Assembly: GCA_903934295.1 (NCBI GenBank)
Contig: CAIZNI010000054.1
Coordinates: 39,793-103,792, forward strand
Direction of reading: 5' to 3'
Source of the DNA: an uncultured beta proteobacterium
GTDB lineage: Bacteria > Pseudomonadota > Gammaproteobacteria > Burkholderiales > Burkholderiaceae_E
Length of the DNA: 64,000 nt
The stretch's first letter is position 1. Each line of letters opens with the position of its first letter. A program made the position numbers and the translations under genes. The notes under the pieces are model-generated. The model saw only the letters and a program-made list of their open reading frames with translations. It was not told the DNA's origin and ran no database searches. Shown one piece after another: positions 15,954 to 26,390 of the stretch.

Positions 15954-17369
15954 TCAACGGTCGGGGTCGCCGTTCTCGCCGTCGAGAAAGCGCGCCTTCA
16001 CCGAGCGGCCCTTGAGCTTGCCGGCGTTGAGCGCACGCAGCGCCGGGCGGGCGATCGCACGCTCGACCGCGACGTAGGTCGACATCTCGGTCACCTGGAT
16101 CTTGCCGATCTGCGAGCCCTGGAAACCGGCCTCGCCGGTGAGCGCGCCCAGCACGTCGCCGGGCCGGATCTTTTCCTTGCGACCGCCCAGGATCTGCACG
16201 GTCACCATCGGCGCCGTCAGGCGCCCGCTGCCGGTGGGCGTGAGCTCGGCCAGCGGATGCCACTGCGCCTCGCTGTCCTGCATCTTCTCGATCGCCTTGA
16301 TGCGGCCCATCTCGTTGCCGCTCACCAGGTTCAGCGCCCAGCCCGCCTCGTCCATCCGGCCGGTGCGCCCGATCCGATGGATGTGGACCTCGGGGTCGGG
16401 CGTGACTTCCACATTGATCACCGCCTCGAGCTGCGCGATGTCGAGTCCGCGGGCGGCGACATCGGTGGCCACCAGCACCGAGCAGCTCCGGTTGGCGAAC
16501 TGCACCAGCACCTGGTCGCGGTCGTGCTGCTCGAGATCGCCGTGCAGCTCCAGCGCCTGGAAGCCCTGCTCGCGCAGCGCGTGCGCCAGTTCATGACACT
16601 GGTGCTTGGTGTTGCAGAACGCGATGGTGCTCACCGGGCGGAAATGGTTGAGCAGCCGCGCCACCGCCTCGAGCCGCTCGTCGCGGTCGATTTCATAGAA
16701 GCGCTGGCGGATGCTGCGCGCGGCCCGCTGCTCGGGCAGCTTCACTTCCTGGGGGTTGCGCAGCAGCCGGCGCGCCAGCGTGGCGATGCCCTCGGGAAAG
16801 GTCGCCGAAAAGAGCAGGGTCTGGCGCTCCTTCGGGCAGCGCTTGGCGATCGCGTTGATGTCGTCGATGAAGCCCATGTCGAGCATCCGGTCGGCCTCGT
16901 CGAGCACCAGGGTGTTCAGGTCGCCCAGCGCGAGCGTCTCGCGCTCCAGGTGGTCGATGATCCGTCCGGGGGTGCCCACCACCACATGCGCGCCGTGCGC
17001 CAGGCTGGCGACCTGGCCGCGGATCGGCGTGCCCCCGCACAGCGTCAGCACCTTGATGTTGTCGGCGGCGCGCGCCAGCCGGCGAATCTCGACGGCCACC
17101 TGCTCGGCCAGCTCGCGGGTCGGGCACAGCACCATCGCCTGGGTGTTCCAGCGCCGCGTGTCGAGTCGCGCCAGCAGCGCCAGGCCGAAGGCCGCGGTCT
17201 TGCCGCTGCCGGTCATCGCCTGGGCGATCAGGTCGTGGCCGGCCAGCGCCAGCGGCAGCGCCGCGGCCTGGATCGGCGTCATCGACTGGTAACCGAGCTG
17301 CGCCAGGTTGGTCAGCACCTCGGGGGCGAGCGCCAGGCGCGCGAAGTCCAGATCGGCGGTCTCGCTCAT
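15954..17369 (-). CDS. dbpA: DEAD-box RNA helicase DbpA
   Basis: 471-residue ATP-dependent RNA helicase that acts in large ribosomal subunit assembly, recruited to 23S rRNA by its C-terminal domain. Motifs in order: Q-motif GYQSMTPIQ, AMTGSGKTAA (Walker A), PTRELAEQ, TPGRIIDHL, VLDEADRML, LFSATFPEG, then VATDVAARGLDI and HRIGRTGR in the second RecA domain. The tail (about residues 395-471) matches the DbpA RNA-binding domain: RPGDVLGALTGEAGFQGSQIGKIQV. The start at 17369 overlaps the stop of the upstream Rieske oxygenase by 4 bp, so translation is probably coupled. A longer in-frame extension to 18206 is the antisense-free shadow of that upstream gene. Confidence 0.93.
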   Translation of the reverse strand: MSETADLDFARLALAPEVLTNLAQLGYQSMTPIQAAALPLALAGHDLIAQAMTGSGKTAAFGLALLARLDTRRWNTQAMVLCPTRELAEQVAVEIRRLARAADNIKVLTLCGGTPIRGQVASLAHGAHVVVGTPGRIIDHLERETLALGDLNTLVLDEADRMLDMGFIDDINAIAKRCPKERQTLLFSATFPEGIATLARRLLRNPQEVKLPEQRAARSIRQRFYEIDRDERLEAVARLLNHFRPVSTIAFCNTKHQCHELAHALREQGFQALELHGDLEQHDRDQVLVQFANRSCSVLVATDVAARGLDIAQLEAVINVEVTPDPEVHIHRIGRTGRMDEAGWALNLVSGNEMGRIKAIEKMQDSEAQWHPLAELTPTGSGRLTAPMVTVQILGGRKEKIRPGDVLGALTGEAGFQGSQIGKIQVTEMSTYVAVERAIARPALRALNAGKLKGRSVKARFLDGENGDPDR

Positions 17370-18394
17370 GCTGCCCGTCCGACGGCTTCGAGGGCGACCA
17401 TCCGGTCGAGCAGGCGGCGGTAGCGCACCAGCGCCGAGTCCATCGCCAGCGCCAGCATCGGCGCGTCCGGTTTCATCGCGATGATGCGCGACTGCGCGCG
17501 GATCATGTCGCGGTCCTCGTGGAAGGCGGCGAGCAGGCTGTCGAATATCAGGTCGGTGACCACGGTGTTCTCCTTCACACCGAAGTGCGATTGCTGAAAG
17601 AAATAATGGGTGGTGGTGTCGGTTTCGGGCGTGAGCGTCTGGCAGCTGTGCAACTGGACGGCGTTGCTCAGGTCGTCGGGCGCATCGCTCACCGGCCGTC
17701 CGCCCGAGCTCATCAGCAGCGTCCCCGGCACCAGGAAGTCGTAGACGAACCAGCGGTCGACCAGGGTGTCGAAGGTGCGAAACCGCTGATAGTAGGGCGG
17801 GGCCGGCACCGCCGGCACGCGGCGCGATACCCGGATGCCGCGCGCCAGTTCCTGAACCTCGGCCACGGCCTGGGCGATCATGGTGCTGCCGCCGAGCGTC
17901 TTCTCGTGCACATAGCTCAGGTGCGAGAAGTCGAGCAGATTGTCGCAGATCAGCAGATGACTGGTGTCGTAGTGCATGTAACCCGGCCGATAGTGCCAGT
18001 TCGGGTGGTCGCAGGAAAAATTGTCGGGCAGCAGCGCCGGATCGGCCGCGGCCTCGTCGCCCATCCAGACAAACAACCATTTGTTTTTCATGACCACCGG
18101 ATAGCGCCGCACCCGGGCCCGCTCGGGCACCTGCGCCATGCCGGGGATCTCGACGCAGCGCCCGCTCGCGTCGAACTTCAGCCCGTGATAGCCGCAGCGC
18201 ACGCAATCGCCTTCCTTGCGGCCGGCCGACAGCGGCGCCAGGCGATGGCAGCAGCGGTCTTCCAGCGCCGCAAAACCGGCGTCGGCGGTGCGAAACACCA
18301 CGATCGGTTCATTGAGGACGGTGCGGCTGAACAGTCCGTCGGCCGGGATCTCGTGATCCCAGGCGATCATGTACCAGCAGTTGCGCACGAACAT
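17366..18394 (-). CDS. Rieske-type ring-hydroxylating oxygenase, large subunit (VanA-like)
   Basis: 342-residue non-haem iron oxygenase of the vanillate O-demethylase/phenoxybenzoate dioxygenase group. The Rieske [2Fe-2S] ligands are Cys48, His50, Cys67 and His70 (CCHRLAPLSAG..CVRCGYHG). The mononuclear iron site is indicated by NLLDFSHLSYVH with its Asp and two His. Enzymes of this group oxidise or demethylate aromatic substrates and need a separate reductase; none is encoded next to it here. Its last codon overlaps the dbpA start (ATGA). Whether this reflects a functional link or a chance fusion of transcription units is unknown. Confidence 0.88.
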   Translation of the reverse strand: MFVRNCWYMIAWDHEIPADGLFSRTVLNEPIVVFRTADAGFAALEDRCCHRLAPLSAGRKEGDCVRCGYHGLKFDASGRCVEIPGMAQVPERARVRRYPVVMKNKWLFVWMGDEAAADPALLPDNFSCDHPNWHYRPGYMHYDTSHLLICDNLLDFSHLSYVHEKTLGGSTMIAQAVAEVQELARGIRVSRRVPAVPAPPYYQRFRTFDTLVDRWFVYDFLVPGTLLMSSGGRPVSDAPDDLSNAVQLHSCQTLTPETDTTTHYFFQQSHFGVKENTVVTDLIFDSLLAAFHEDRDMIRAQSRIIAMKPDAPMLALAMDSALVRYRRLLDRMVALEAVGRAA

Positions 18395-18504
18395 GGGCGG
18401 GCCTTTCGGTGGGAGGGCCTGGCCGGTGCGTCAGCCCGGCACGCGGTGGCCGGCGACGCCGGCCAAGTCCGGCACTATAGCCGTGACGCCGCGATTCGCC
18501 CGCG

Positions 18505-20169
18505 CTAAGCCCAGACCACCGGGCCGGGCTGCGCGTACCACCGATCGAGCCCTGAGGCCACCGCCGCCTCGATGCGGGCGCGCTTGACCTTCATGGTCGG
18601 CGTCAGCAGCCCGTTGTCGATCGACCAGGGGTCGCTCACCACCACCAGCATGCGCAGCTGCTGGTAGTCGGGCAGCTGGCGGTTCACGTCGACGAGCACC
18701 TGCGCGAGTTCGGTGTTCACGCGCTCGCGCACCGCCGGGTCACCGACCTGCCCGCGCAGGTCCTCGGCCAGCACGACCATCGCGTAGGCGGCCGGGTAGC
18801 CCACGCCCGAGACCAGCGACATCTCGACGATCGGGTGCTCGTTGATCAGGTTCTCGATCGGCGCCGGTGCCACGTACTTGCCCTTGGCGGTCTTGAAGAG
18901 CTCCTTCAGGCGTCCGGTCAGCTTGAGCATGCCGTCGGCATCGCGCTCGCCCAGGTCGCCGGTGCGAAAGAAGCCGTCGGCGGTGAAGCTTTCGGCATCC
19001 AGATCCGGGCGTTTGTAGTAGCCCACCATCTGGCCCGGCGAGCGGATCAGCACCTCGTGATCGTCGGCGATCCGCACCTCGACGCCGGGAAACGGCACCC
19101 CGACATAGCCGGGCTTGCTGTGCCCGTCGCGCGACATATGCGAATAGGCGAAGTCCTCGGACATCGCGTAGCCCTCGAGCAGGTTCAGCCCGATCCGGTG
19201 GTACCAGGCGATCAGTTCGGGCGGAATCGGCGCCGAACCGCTGCCGGCCATGCGCACATGGTCCAGCCCGAGGCCGCTCAGCACCTTGCGGCGCACCAGC
19301 GTGCCCACCAGCGGCAGGCGCAGCAGCAGATCGAGCCGGTGTGCCGGCATCTTTGCCAGCACGCCGTGCTGGAACTTCGCCCACAGGCGCGGCACCGAGA
19401 TGAACAGCGTGGGCCGTGCGCGCTTCAGATCGGCGACGAAGGTGTCCAGGCTCTCGGCGAAATAGACATGGCCGCCGGCCACGAAGGTCGCGCATTCGAT
19501 GAAGGCCCGCTCGAACACATGCGCCAGCGGCAGATACGAGAGGAAGCGGTCGGCGGTGGTGTAGGCCACCGTGCGGACGATGCCCTCGCAGGCCACGCTG
19601 ATGCGCTCGAAGCTGTGCATCACGCCCTTGGGCTGGCCGGTCGATCCGGAGGTGTAGATCAGCATCGCGATGTCGTCGGGCGCGCGCGCCGGGCGCCCGG
19701 GCAGCGGCTCGGTGCGCGCGATGATCGTGGTCCAGCTCTCGGCCTCGCCGCGGCCCGCCAGCGGCAGCTCGATGATCGGCAGCCCGGCCGGCACGCCGGG
19801 TTTCTGGTGCGCCCAGGTGTCCAGCTTGCCCACGAACAGCAGCGACGATTCGCTGTGTTCCAGCACGTAGCGCACCGTGTCCGGTCCCTCGGTGGGGAAG
19901 ATCGCCACCGTGGTGCCCCCGGCCATCCAGATCGCCAGTTCGGCGATGAAGAAGTGGGCGCAGTTCTTCGACAGGATCGCGATTCGGGCGCCGGCCGGCA
20001 GGCCGCGCTGCTGCAGGTGGGCCGCCATGCGCCGCGCCTGATCGAGCACATCGCCCCAGGTGTGGTCGATCACCGTGCCGCCGGCCAGCGGCTGGGTCAG
20101 GTAGACGGTGTCGCGCCAGGCGACCTCGTGGTCGTAGACGTGGTCGAGGATCAGCTTGGAGGGGGACAT
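18505..20169 (-). CDS. Long-chain acyl-CoA synthetase (AMP-forming)
   Basis: 554-residue ANL-superfamily ligase: fatty or aryl acid plus ATP and CoA to acyl-CoA. The P-loop is MLIYTSGSTGQPKGVMHSF; later motifs are LLEGYAMSE, ADGFFRTGDLGERD and LTGRLKELFKTAKGKYVAPAPIE, the latter typical of long-chain (FadD15/FACL-like) enzymes rather than aromatic ligases. The C-terminal catalytic Lys lies in TPTMKVKR. The ATG at 20169 has an AGGAAAGCC ribosome-binding site. It is upstream of the Rieske/dbpA pair on the same strand with a 110-bp gap. Possibly fatty acid activation; exact chain length is unknown. Confidence 0.87.
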   Translation of the reverse strand: MSPSKLILDHVYDHEVAWRDTVYLTQPLAGGTVIDHTWGDVLDQARRMAAHLQQRGLPAGARIAILSKNCAHFFIAELAIWMAGGTTVAIFPTEGPDTVRYVLEHSESSLLFVGKLDTWAHQKPGVPAGLPIIELPLAGRGEAESWTTIIARTEPLPGRPARAPDDIAMLIYTSGSTGQPKGVMHSFERISVACEGIVRTVAYTTADRFLSYLPLAHVFERAFIECATFVAGGHVYFAESLDTFVADLKRARPTLFISVPRLWAKFQHGVLAKMPAHRLDLLLRLPLVGTLVRRKVLSGLGLDHVRMAGSGSAPIPPELIAWYHRIGLNLLEGYAMSEDFAYSHMSRDGHSKPGYVGVPFPGVEVRIADDHEVLIRSPGQMVGYYKRPDLDAESFTADGFFRTGDLGERDADGMLKLTGRLKELFKTAKGKYVAPAPIENLINEHPIVEMSLVSGVGYPAAYAMVVLAEDLRGQVGDPAVRERVNTELAQVLVDVNRQLPDYQQLRMLVVVSDPWSIDNGLLTPTMKVKRARIEAAVASGLDRWYAQPGPVVWA

Positions 20170-20358
20170 GGCTTTCCTCGCAGTCGAAGACGCTTAACGG
20201 GAAGACGTTTCACGGCAGCCGCCGGCATGGCGTGCCCGAGGGTGCAGTGTGCGCCGCGCCGGCCCGGCGGTGTTGACGATGATCAAGCGGGCAGGCCCGA
20301 TCCCCGCCAGATGGCGCCCGTGGCCGCGAATCACCCCGGGCGCAACGGTCCCGGCGGC

Positions 20359-21870
20359 TTACTCGGTGAACACATCCTCGCGCTTCTTGCGGATCGCCGG
20401 CAGCAGCACCACCGCCAGCAGCAGCGCCGCCACCGCCAGCAGCACAGCGCTGAGCGGGCGTTCCACGAAGACCACCGGATCGCCCTGCGCATAGCGCATC
20501 GCGCGGCGCAGGTTCTCTTCCATCAGCGGGCCCAGCACGAAGCCCAGCAACAGCGGCGTGGGCTCGAAGCCGAACTTCATGAGCCCGTAGCCCATCAGTC
20601 CGAAGCCGGCCGCCATCATCACCTCGAAGGTCGAGTTGTTCAGCGTGTAGACACCGATGCAGCAGAACAGCACGATCGCCGGGAACATCAGCCGGTAGGG
20701 CACGCGCAGCAGCGACACCCACATGCCGATCATCGGCAGGTTGATGATCACCAGCATCAGGTTGCCCACCCACATGCTGGCGACCATCCCCCAGAACAGG
20801 TCGGGGCGCTTGGTCATCACCTCGGGGCCGGGCTCGATGCCCTGGATGATCATCGCGCCCACCATCAGCGCCATCACCGCGTTCGAGGGGATGCCCAGCG
20901 TGAGCATCGGGATGAACGAGGTCTGGGCGGCGGCGTTGTTGGCCGACTCGGGCCCGGCCACGCCTTCGATGGCGCCCTTGCCGAAGCGCGAGGGGTCCTT
21001 GGCAATCTTCTTTTCCAGCGTGTAGGCGGCAAACGACGCCAGCACCGCGCCACCGCCGGGCAGCAGCCCCAGCACCGAGCCCAGGCCGGTGCCGCGCAGC
21101 ACCGCCGGCCAGGCCTCGCGCAGCACGCTGGCCTTGGGCCACAGGCCGGTGACCTTGGTGTCGAGCACCGACCGGTCCTTTTCGGCGATGTCGAGGTTGC
21201 GCAGGATCTCGGCAATGCCGAACAGGCCCATCGCCAGCGCCACGAAGCTGATGCCGTCGGAGAGCTCGCCGATGCCGAAGGTGTAGCGCATCGCGCCGGT
21301 GTCGACGTCGGTGCCGATCAGCCCGAGCATCAGGCCGAAGAAGATCATCGCGAAGGATTTCAGCACCGAGCCGTGGGCCATCACCACCGAGGCGACCAGC
21401 CCGAGCACCATCAGCGAGAAATACTCGGCCGGACCGAACTGCTGTGCCAGCCCCGCCAGCGGCGGTCCGGCTGCCGCGATCAGCAGCGTGCCGAAGCAGC
21501 CGGCCACGAAGGACCCGAGCGCCGCGACCGCCAGCGCGTCGCCCGCGCGGCCCTGGCGCGCCATCTGGTGGCCGTCCAGGGTGGTGACGATCGAGGAGGC
21601 TTCACCGGGCAGGTTGACCAGGATCGCGGTGGTCGATCCGCCGTACTGGCAGCCGTAGTAGATGCCCGCCAGCATGATCAGTGCGCTGGTCGGGGGCAGC
21701 TTGAAGGTGATCGGCAGCAGCATCGCGATGGTGGTGACCGGGCCGATGCCCGGCAGCACCCCGATCAGCGTGCCCAGCAGCGCGCCGATCAGGCAATAGA
21801 GCAGGTTCTGCCACGACAGGGCGACATCGAAGCCCAGCGCCAGGTTGGAGAAGAGATCAATGCTGGTCAT
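20359..21870 (-). CDS. tctA: Tripartite tricarboxylate transporter large membrane subunit TctA
   Basis: 503-residue inner-membrane protein with 11-12 helices, the transport channel of the TTT family. Hallmarks: GTLIGVLPGIGPVTTIAMLLPITF near residue 35, YGGSTTAILVNLPGEASSIVT around 75, and the second repeat GLLPGGGAVLASFAAY and GIPSNAVMALMVGAM. The start at 21870 overlaps the tctB stop by 4 bp (ATGA), so the two subunits are translationally coupled. The cognate receptor gene is divergent at 22525. Transports a di- or tricarboxylate or another organic anion with the proton gradient. Confidence 0.95.
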   Translation of the reverse strand: MTSIDLFSNLALGFDVALSWQNLLYCLIGALLGTLIGVLPGIGPVTTIAMLLPITFKLPPTSALIMLAGIYYGCQYGGSTTAILVNLPGEASSIVTTLDGHQMARQGRAGDALAVAALGSFVAGCFGTLLIAAAGPPLAGLAQQFGPAEYFSLMVLGLVASVVMAHGSVLKSFAMIFFGLMLGLIGTDVDTGAMRYTFGIGELSDGISFVALAMGLFGIAEILRNLDIAEKDRSVLDTKVTGLWPKASVLREAWPAVLRGTGLGSVLGLLPGGGAVLASFAAYTLEKKIAKDPSRFGKGAIEGVAGPESANNAAAQTSFIPMLTLGIPSNAVMALMVGAMIIQGIEPGPEVMTKRPDLFWGMVASMWVGNLMLVIINLPMIGMWVSLLRVPYRLMFPAIVLFCCIGVYTLNNSTFEVMMAAGFGLMGYGLMKFGFEPTPLLLGFVLGPLMEENLRRAMRYAQGDPVVFVERPLSAVLLAVAALLLAVVLLPAIRKKREDVFTE

Positions 21871-22361
21871 GGCAGGATTCGCAGGGGCAGTTGCAGGGCG
21901 AAGGGGAAGAGCACGCAGGCAAAGCCGGCCAGGCAGACGGCCAGGAGGATCGTCTGGCGCAGGCGCTGCTGCGGCGCGGCCAGCCCGGCCAGTCCGACCG
22001 CCAGCACCGAGGAGATCAGCAGGCCGGTGCGCTCGATGGTGAGCGCGAAGACGATCAGCGAGCCCAGCACCAGCACGATCGGCTTGGCGCACCAGCGCTC
22101 CATCGCCGGCCCCCGACGCAGCAGCGCCAGCGCGCACAGCGTCACGCCGAAGCCGCCCATCACCCAGGACAGCAGGATCGGCACATAGCCCGGGCCCATC
22201 CGGTAGGCGGTGCCGACCTTCAGCGGTTGGCCGAACCACCAGCTCAGCCCGGCGCAGATCAGCAGGAACAGGCCGGCCGCGAGGTCGGTCTGGCTGCGGA
22301 TCAGCGACGGGGCCGCCGCCGTGCCGGCATCGGGCCGGCTGCTCGTTTCATTCTTGCTCAC
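21867..22361 (-). CDS. tctB: Tripartite tricarboxylate transporter small membrane subunit TctB
   Basis: 164-residue, four-helix membrane protein of the TctB family (DLAAGLFLLICAGLSWWFGQPL, then GPGYVPILLSWVMGGFG, the family's G-x-G-x-x-P motif). No ATG fits; the GTG at 22361 (encoding VSKNETSS) has a GGGAGA ribosome-binding site 9-10 nt upstream and is preferred. The stop overlaps the tctA start. It stabilises TctA at the membrane in characterised systems. Confidence 0.88.
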   Translation of the reverse strand: MSKNETSSRPDAGTAAAPSLIRSQTDLAAGLFLLICAGLSWWFGQPLKVGTAYRMGPGYVPILLSWVMGGFGVTLCALALLRRGPAMERWCAKPIVLVLGSLIVFALTIERTGLLISSVLAVGLAGLAAPQQRLRQTILLAVCLAGFACVLFPFALQLPLRILP

Positions 22362-22524
22362 GCCACTGTCTCCCGGGGCTCGATGGGTCTCACCGGGCAG
22401 CGCCGCGTGGCGGCATTTCCGGCGAGTTGTCTGTAGCATCTCACGAACCACGACCCGCCACAGGCGGGCCGTGCCAGTGCATCCGCAGGGCATTCCACAA
22501 GTGAAATCACGGGGAGACCAATCG

Positions 22525-23514
22525 ATGAATAATAATTTCGACAGACGAAAAGCATTGATTCTTGGTGGCAGCGCGCTGGCCGCCGCAGCGGTGTCGGGGC
22601 CGAGCCTGGCGCAGTCGCTGCCCACCGGCACGATCCGCATCCTGGTCGGCTTTCCGGCCGGCGGCGGTTCCGATGTCATGGCGCGCCTGATCGCCGAAAA
22701 GCTCAAGGAGCGCACCGGCGCCAACATCATCATCGACAACCGCCCGGGCAACAGCGGCAATCTCGCCTGCGAGATGCTCAAGAACGCGCCGGCCGACGGC
22801 TCGGTGCTGATGTTCGGCACCAGCGCGACCACGGTGGCCCAGCGGGTCACCCGCAAGCAGCTGCAGTACGACGTCGAAAAGGATCTGGTGGCCATCGCGC
22901 TGGCCGGCACCGTGTCGGTCGCGTACGTGGTGTCGGCCACGATCGGTGTGCGCACCCTGCCCGAGTACATCGAGTGGCTGAAGAAGAACCCGCGCAAGCA
23001 GAACTTCGGCACCACCGCGATGGGCAGCATGACGCATTTCTTCGGCGTGCTGATGGGCCAGTCGATCGGCGTCCCGCTGGAGCCGGTGGCTTACAAGGGG
23101 GCCGCGCCGCTGATCTCCGACCTGTCGGCCGGACACGCGTCGGCCGGCTGCGGCGGGGTGTCCGACTTCCTCACCCACCACCGCGGCGACAAGATGCGCA
23201 TCATCGCGATCTCGGCGCCCAAGCGGGTCAATGCCGCGCCCGATCTGCCCACCATCGCCGAACTCGGCCACCCCAAGCTCAGCTACGAGGGCTTCTACGG
23301 CTTCTACGGGCCGTCGCGGATGAGCGCCGGCCTGGTCGCGGCCTGGAATAAGGAGCTGCGCACGGTGCTCGATTCGCCGGACATGCGCCAGCGGCTGCTC
23401 GGCGTGGGTCTGGAGGCGGAAAGCTCCACGCCCACCGAGCTGTTCAACCGCCAGTCCAACCTGATCACGTACATGACCGCGATGATGAAGGCGGCCGGCG
23501 TCGAACCGGAATAG
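22525..23514 (+). CDS. tctC: Bug/TctC periplasmic receptor
   Basis: 329-residue periplasmic solute receptor of the Bug family. The N-terminus MNNNFDRRKALILGGSALAAAAVSG looks like a Tat or Sec signal (RRK followed by a hydrophobic core). Mature domain motifs: IRILVGFPAGGGSDVMARLIAEKL, IIDNRPGNSGNLA and YKGAAPLISDLSAGHA. These are the ligand-carboxylate-binding loops of the family. A GGGGAGACC ribosome-binding site precedes the ATG. Divergent from tctBA with 163 bp between the starts, which presumably holds the promoters of both units. Captures an organic acid for TctAB. Confidence 0.9.
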   Translation: MNNNFDRRKALILGGSALAAAAVSGPSLAQSLPTGTIRILVGFPAGGGSDVMARLIAEKLKERTGANIIIDNRPGNSGNLACEMLKNAPADGSVLMFGTSATTVAQRVTRKQLQYDVEKDLVAIALAGTVSVAYVVSATIGVRTLPEYIEWLKKNPRKQNFGTTAMGSMTHFFGVLMGQSIGVPLEPVAYKGAAPLISDLSAGHASAGCGGVSDFLTHHRGDKMRIIAISAPKRVNAAPDLPTIAELGHPKLSYEGFYGFYGPSRMSAGLVAAWNKELRTVLDSPDMRQRLLGVGLEAESSTPTELFNRQSNLITYMTAMMKAAGVEPE

Positions 23515-23583
23515 GTTGACGCGCCCGGGCCCGCGGTTCGCAAAGGACCGCGGTGCTGCGGTCTCGGTGCTGCGGTCTCGTGC

Positions 23584-24417
23584 TCAGTCGATCAGCGCCC
23601 CGCCCGGCTCATGGAAGGGGTGCGGGCCGTCGAATTCGCCGATCGCCGCCAGGTGCGTCACCACGCCGGTGGCCGGCGTGTAGGCGTGCAGCCGAAAGCC
23701 CGGGGGCTCCATCGCGAAGGCCGAGGCGGCTTGGGGCGAGAGGTCGAGGCAGACCTGGTGGGCGGGCGCCGGACTCGTCGAGGCGATGGTGCCGGCGAAA
23801 CGCACGTCGATCGCGCGGTGCAGATGACCGCAGATGATGCGCTCGATGTTGTCATGGGCGGCCACCAGCCGGCGCAGGCGCTCATGGCCCGAGCGCAGGC
23901 CGATCGCGTCCATGTGCCCGATCAGGGTGGTGAACGGCGGGTGGTGCATCGCCACGATCACCGGTTCGCCGGCGCAGGCGGCCAGCTCGCGCTCGAGCCA
24001 GTCGAGCCGCACGTCGCACAGTTCGCCGTGGCTCTGCCCGGGCACGGTGGTGTCGAGCGTCAGCAGGCGGATCGCGCCGATGCGCACCGAGTACTGCAGG
24101 AAGCCGCCCGCCATCGGCGCGGCCAGCCACGGATCATCCGCGAAGCAGGCCCGCATCATCGCCGGATCGTCGTGGTTGCCGGGCATCAGGTAGACCGGCT
24201 GGCGGATCGGCGCGAGCAGCGCGGCCAGGTGCTCGTATTCGGCGCGGCGCCCGAAGTCGACCAGGTCGCCGGTGATCACCACCGCGTCGGGCTGCTGGGG
24301 CAGCGCGATCAGGGAGCGTACCGCGCGGGCCAGGTAGTCGGCGGTGTTGACCCGGCCGTAGGCGACGCGGCCGGGTTCGCGGATGTGCGGATCGGACAGC
24401 TGGGCGATCAGGGTCAT
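23584..24417 (-). CDS. GpdQ/CpdA-like cyclic or glycerophosphodiesterase
   Basis: 277-residue class III phosphodiesterase of the calcineurin-like family. Metal ligands: LSDPHIR (Asp, His), TGDLVDFG, MPGNHDD, MHHPPF and CGHLHRAI. Overall layout (LIAQLSDPHI, PDAVVITGDLVD, QPVYLMPGNHDD, STSPAPAHQV) follows GpdQ, a promiscuous glycerophosphodiesterase that also hydrolyses phosphonate monoesters; cAMP phosphodiesterase CpdA is the other close relative. It is the last gene of an ABC importer operon, so a nutrient role (cleaving an imported phosphodiester) is more likely than signalling. A cytoplasmic location is expected, since there is no signal peptide. Confidence 0.82.
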   Translation of the reverse strand: MTLIAQLSDPHIREPGRVAYGRVNTADYLARAVRSLIALPQQPDAVVITGDLVDFGRRAEYEHLAALLAPIRQPVYLMPGNHDDPAMMRACFADDPWLAAPMAGGFLQYSVRIGAIRLLTLDTTVPGQSHGELCDVRLDWLERELAACAGEPVIVAMHHPPFTTLIGHMDAIGLRSGHERLRRLVAAHDNIERIICGHLHRAIDVRFAGTIASTSPAPAHQVCLDLSPQAASAFAMEPPGFRLHAYTPATGVVTHLAAIGEFDGPHPFHEPGGALID

Positions 24418-24448
24418 CGGGGGCTTTCTCGGATCGGAAGATCGGGTC

Positions 24449-24473
24449 GGGAATGTCGGATGGGAATGTCGGA
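24449..24473. repeat. Short tandem repeat between phosphodiesterase and ABC ATPase genes
   Basis: GGGAATGTCGGA occurs twice, separated by one T, within the 96-bp gap upstream of the phosphodiesterase gene. Related degenerate units (GGATCGGAAGATCGGG) lie just before it. No function is evident. Confidence 0.7.
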
Positions 24474-24513
24474 CAGGAAGGCGGTCGGCCCGGGCAGCGG
24501 CGCGGCCACGCGC

Positions 24514-25582
<1,069 letters not shown>

Positions 25583-25596
<14 letters not shown>

Positions 25597-26389
25597 GGCG
25601 TTTCTCGAAGACGTGGCCCAGCCACTGCAGCCCCCAGAGCACCGGGAGGATGACGATGAAGAAGACCAGCGTGTAGGCCGACCCGATCTCCAGGCGCATC
25701 GAGGCGTAGCTGTCGGCCAGCCCGACCGGCAGGGTACGGGTGAGCGGCGTGTGCAGCATCCAGGTCAGGTTGAATTCGCCCACCGACAAGGTGAACACCA
25801 TCAGGCTGGCGGCCACGATCGAGGGCATCACCGCCGGCACCAGCACCCCCAGGAAGCGCTGGCGAAAACCCGCGCCCAGCGAGCGCGCGGCCTCCTCGAG
25901 GGCCAGCAGTTCGGGCCGCGCAAAGGCGGCGGCGACGGTGCGCACCATGAAGGGCAGGGTGAAGATCAGGTGGCCCACCAGGATGAACGCGAAGCTCTGG
26001 CGAAACCCGCGCAGCTGGCCGTAGGCCAGGATCAGCGCCAGCGCGGTGGCCAGCCCCGGCACCGCCACCGGCAGCGTGATCAGCTCCTCGAACAGGCGCA
26101 TCCAGCGCGAGCGGCTGCGCGCCATCGCATAGGCGCAGGGCACCCCGATCAGCAGCGTGCCGGCCACGCAGCAGGCGGCCAGCAGCAGCGAGCGCCAGAC
26201 GGTGTCGCCGTAGCCCTCCCAGACCTCGAGGAACCAGCGGGTGGTCAGGCCGCTGGACAGGCCGGTGCTGTAGTTGTTGACCAGCCCGGCGCTCACCGAG
26301 AGCAGCATCGGCGCGACGGTGAACACCGTGACCAGCACGGTGACGGCCAGCAGCAGTGGCGCGCGGCGTGCGCCGGCTCGTGCCGTCAT
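25583..26389 (-). CDS. ABC transporter permease (PotC/PhnV-like)
   Basis: 268-residue inner-membrane permease with six predicted helices. The EAA coupling loop is EEAARSLGAGFRQRFLGVLVPAVMPS near residues 170-198, which docks to the ATPase. It is separated from the partner permease by 1 bp and overlaps the ATPase gene by 14 bp, so the four transport genes form one operon with the binding protein. Confidence 0.9.
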
Positions 26390-26390
26390 C

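Noticed and set aside
15954..18206. 750-residue frame apparently fusing a Rieske protein to DbpA
   Set aside because: The first 279 codons are out of frame with the Rieske gene and show no family similarity. The real arrangement is two genes with an ATGA overlap.
18835..22188. 1117-residue open frame on the plus strand
   Set aside because: It is antisense to the acyl-CoA synthetase and tctA/tctB, both with clear motifs. Its product is His/Arg/Gln-rich low-complexity sequence, as expected from an antisense frame in GC-rich DNA.
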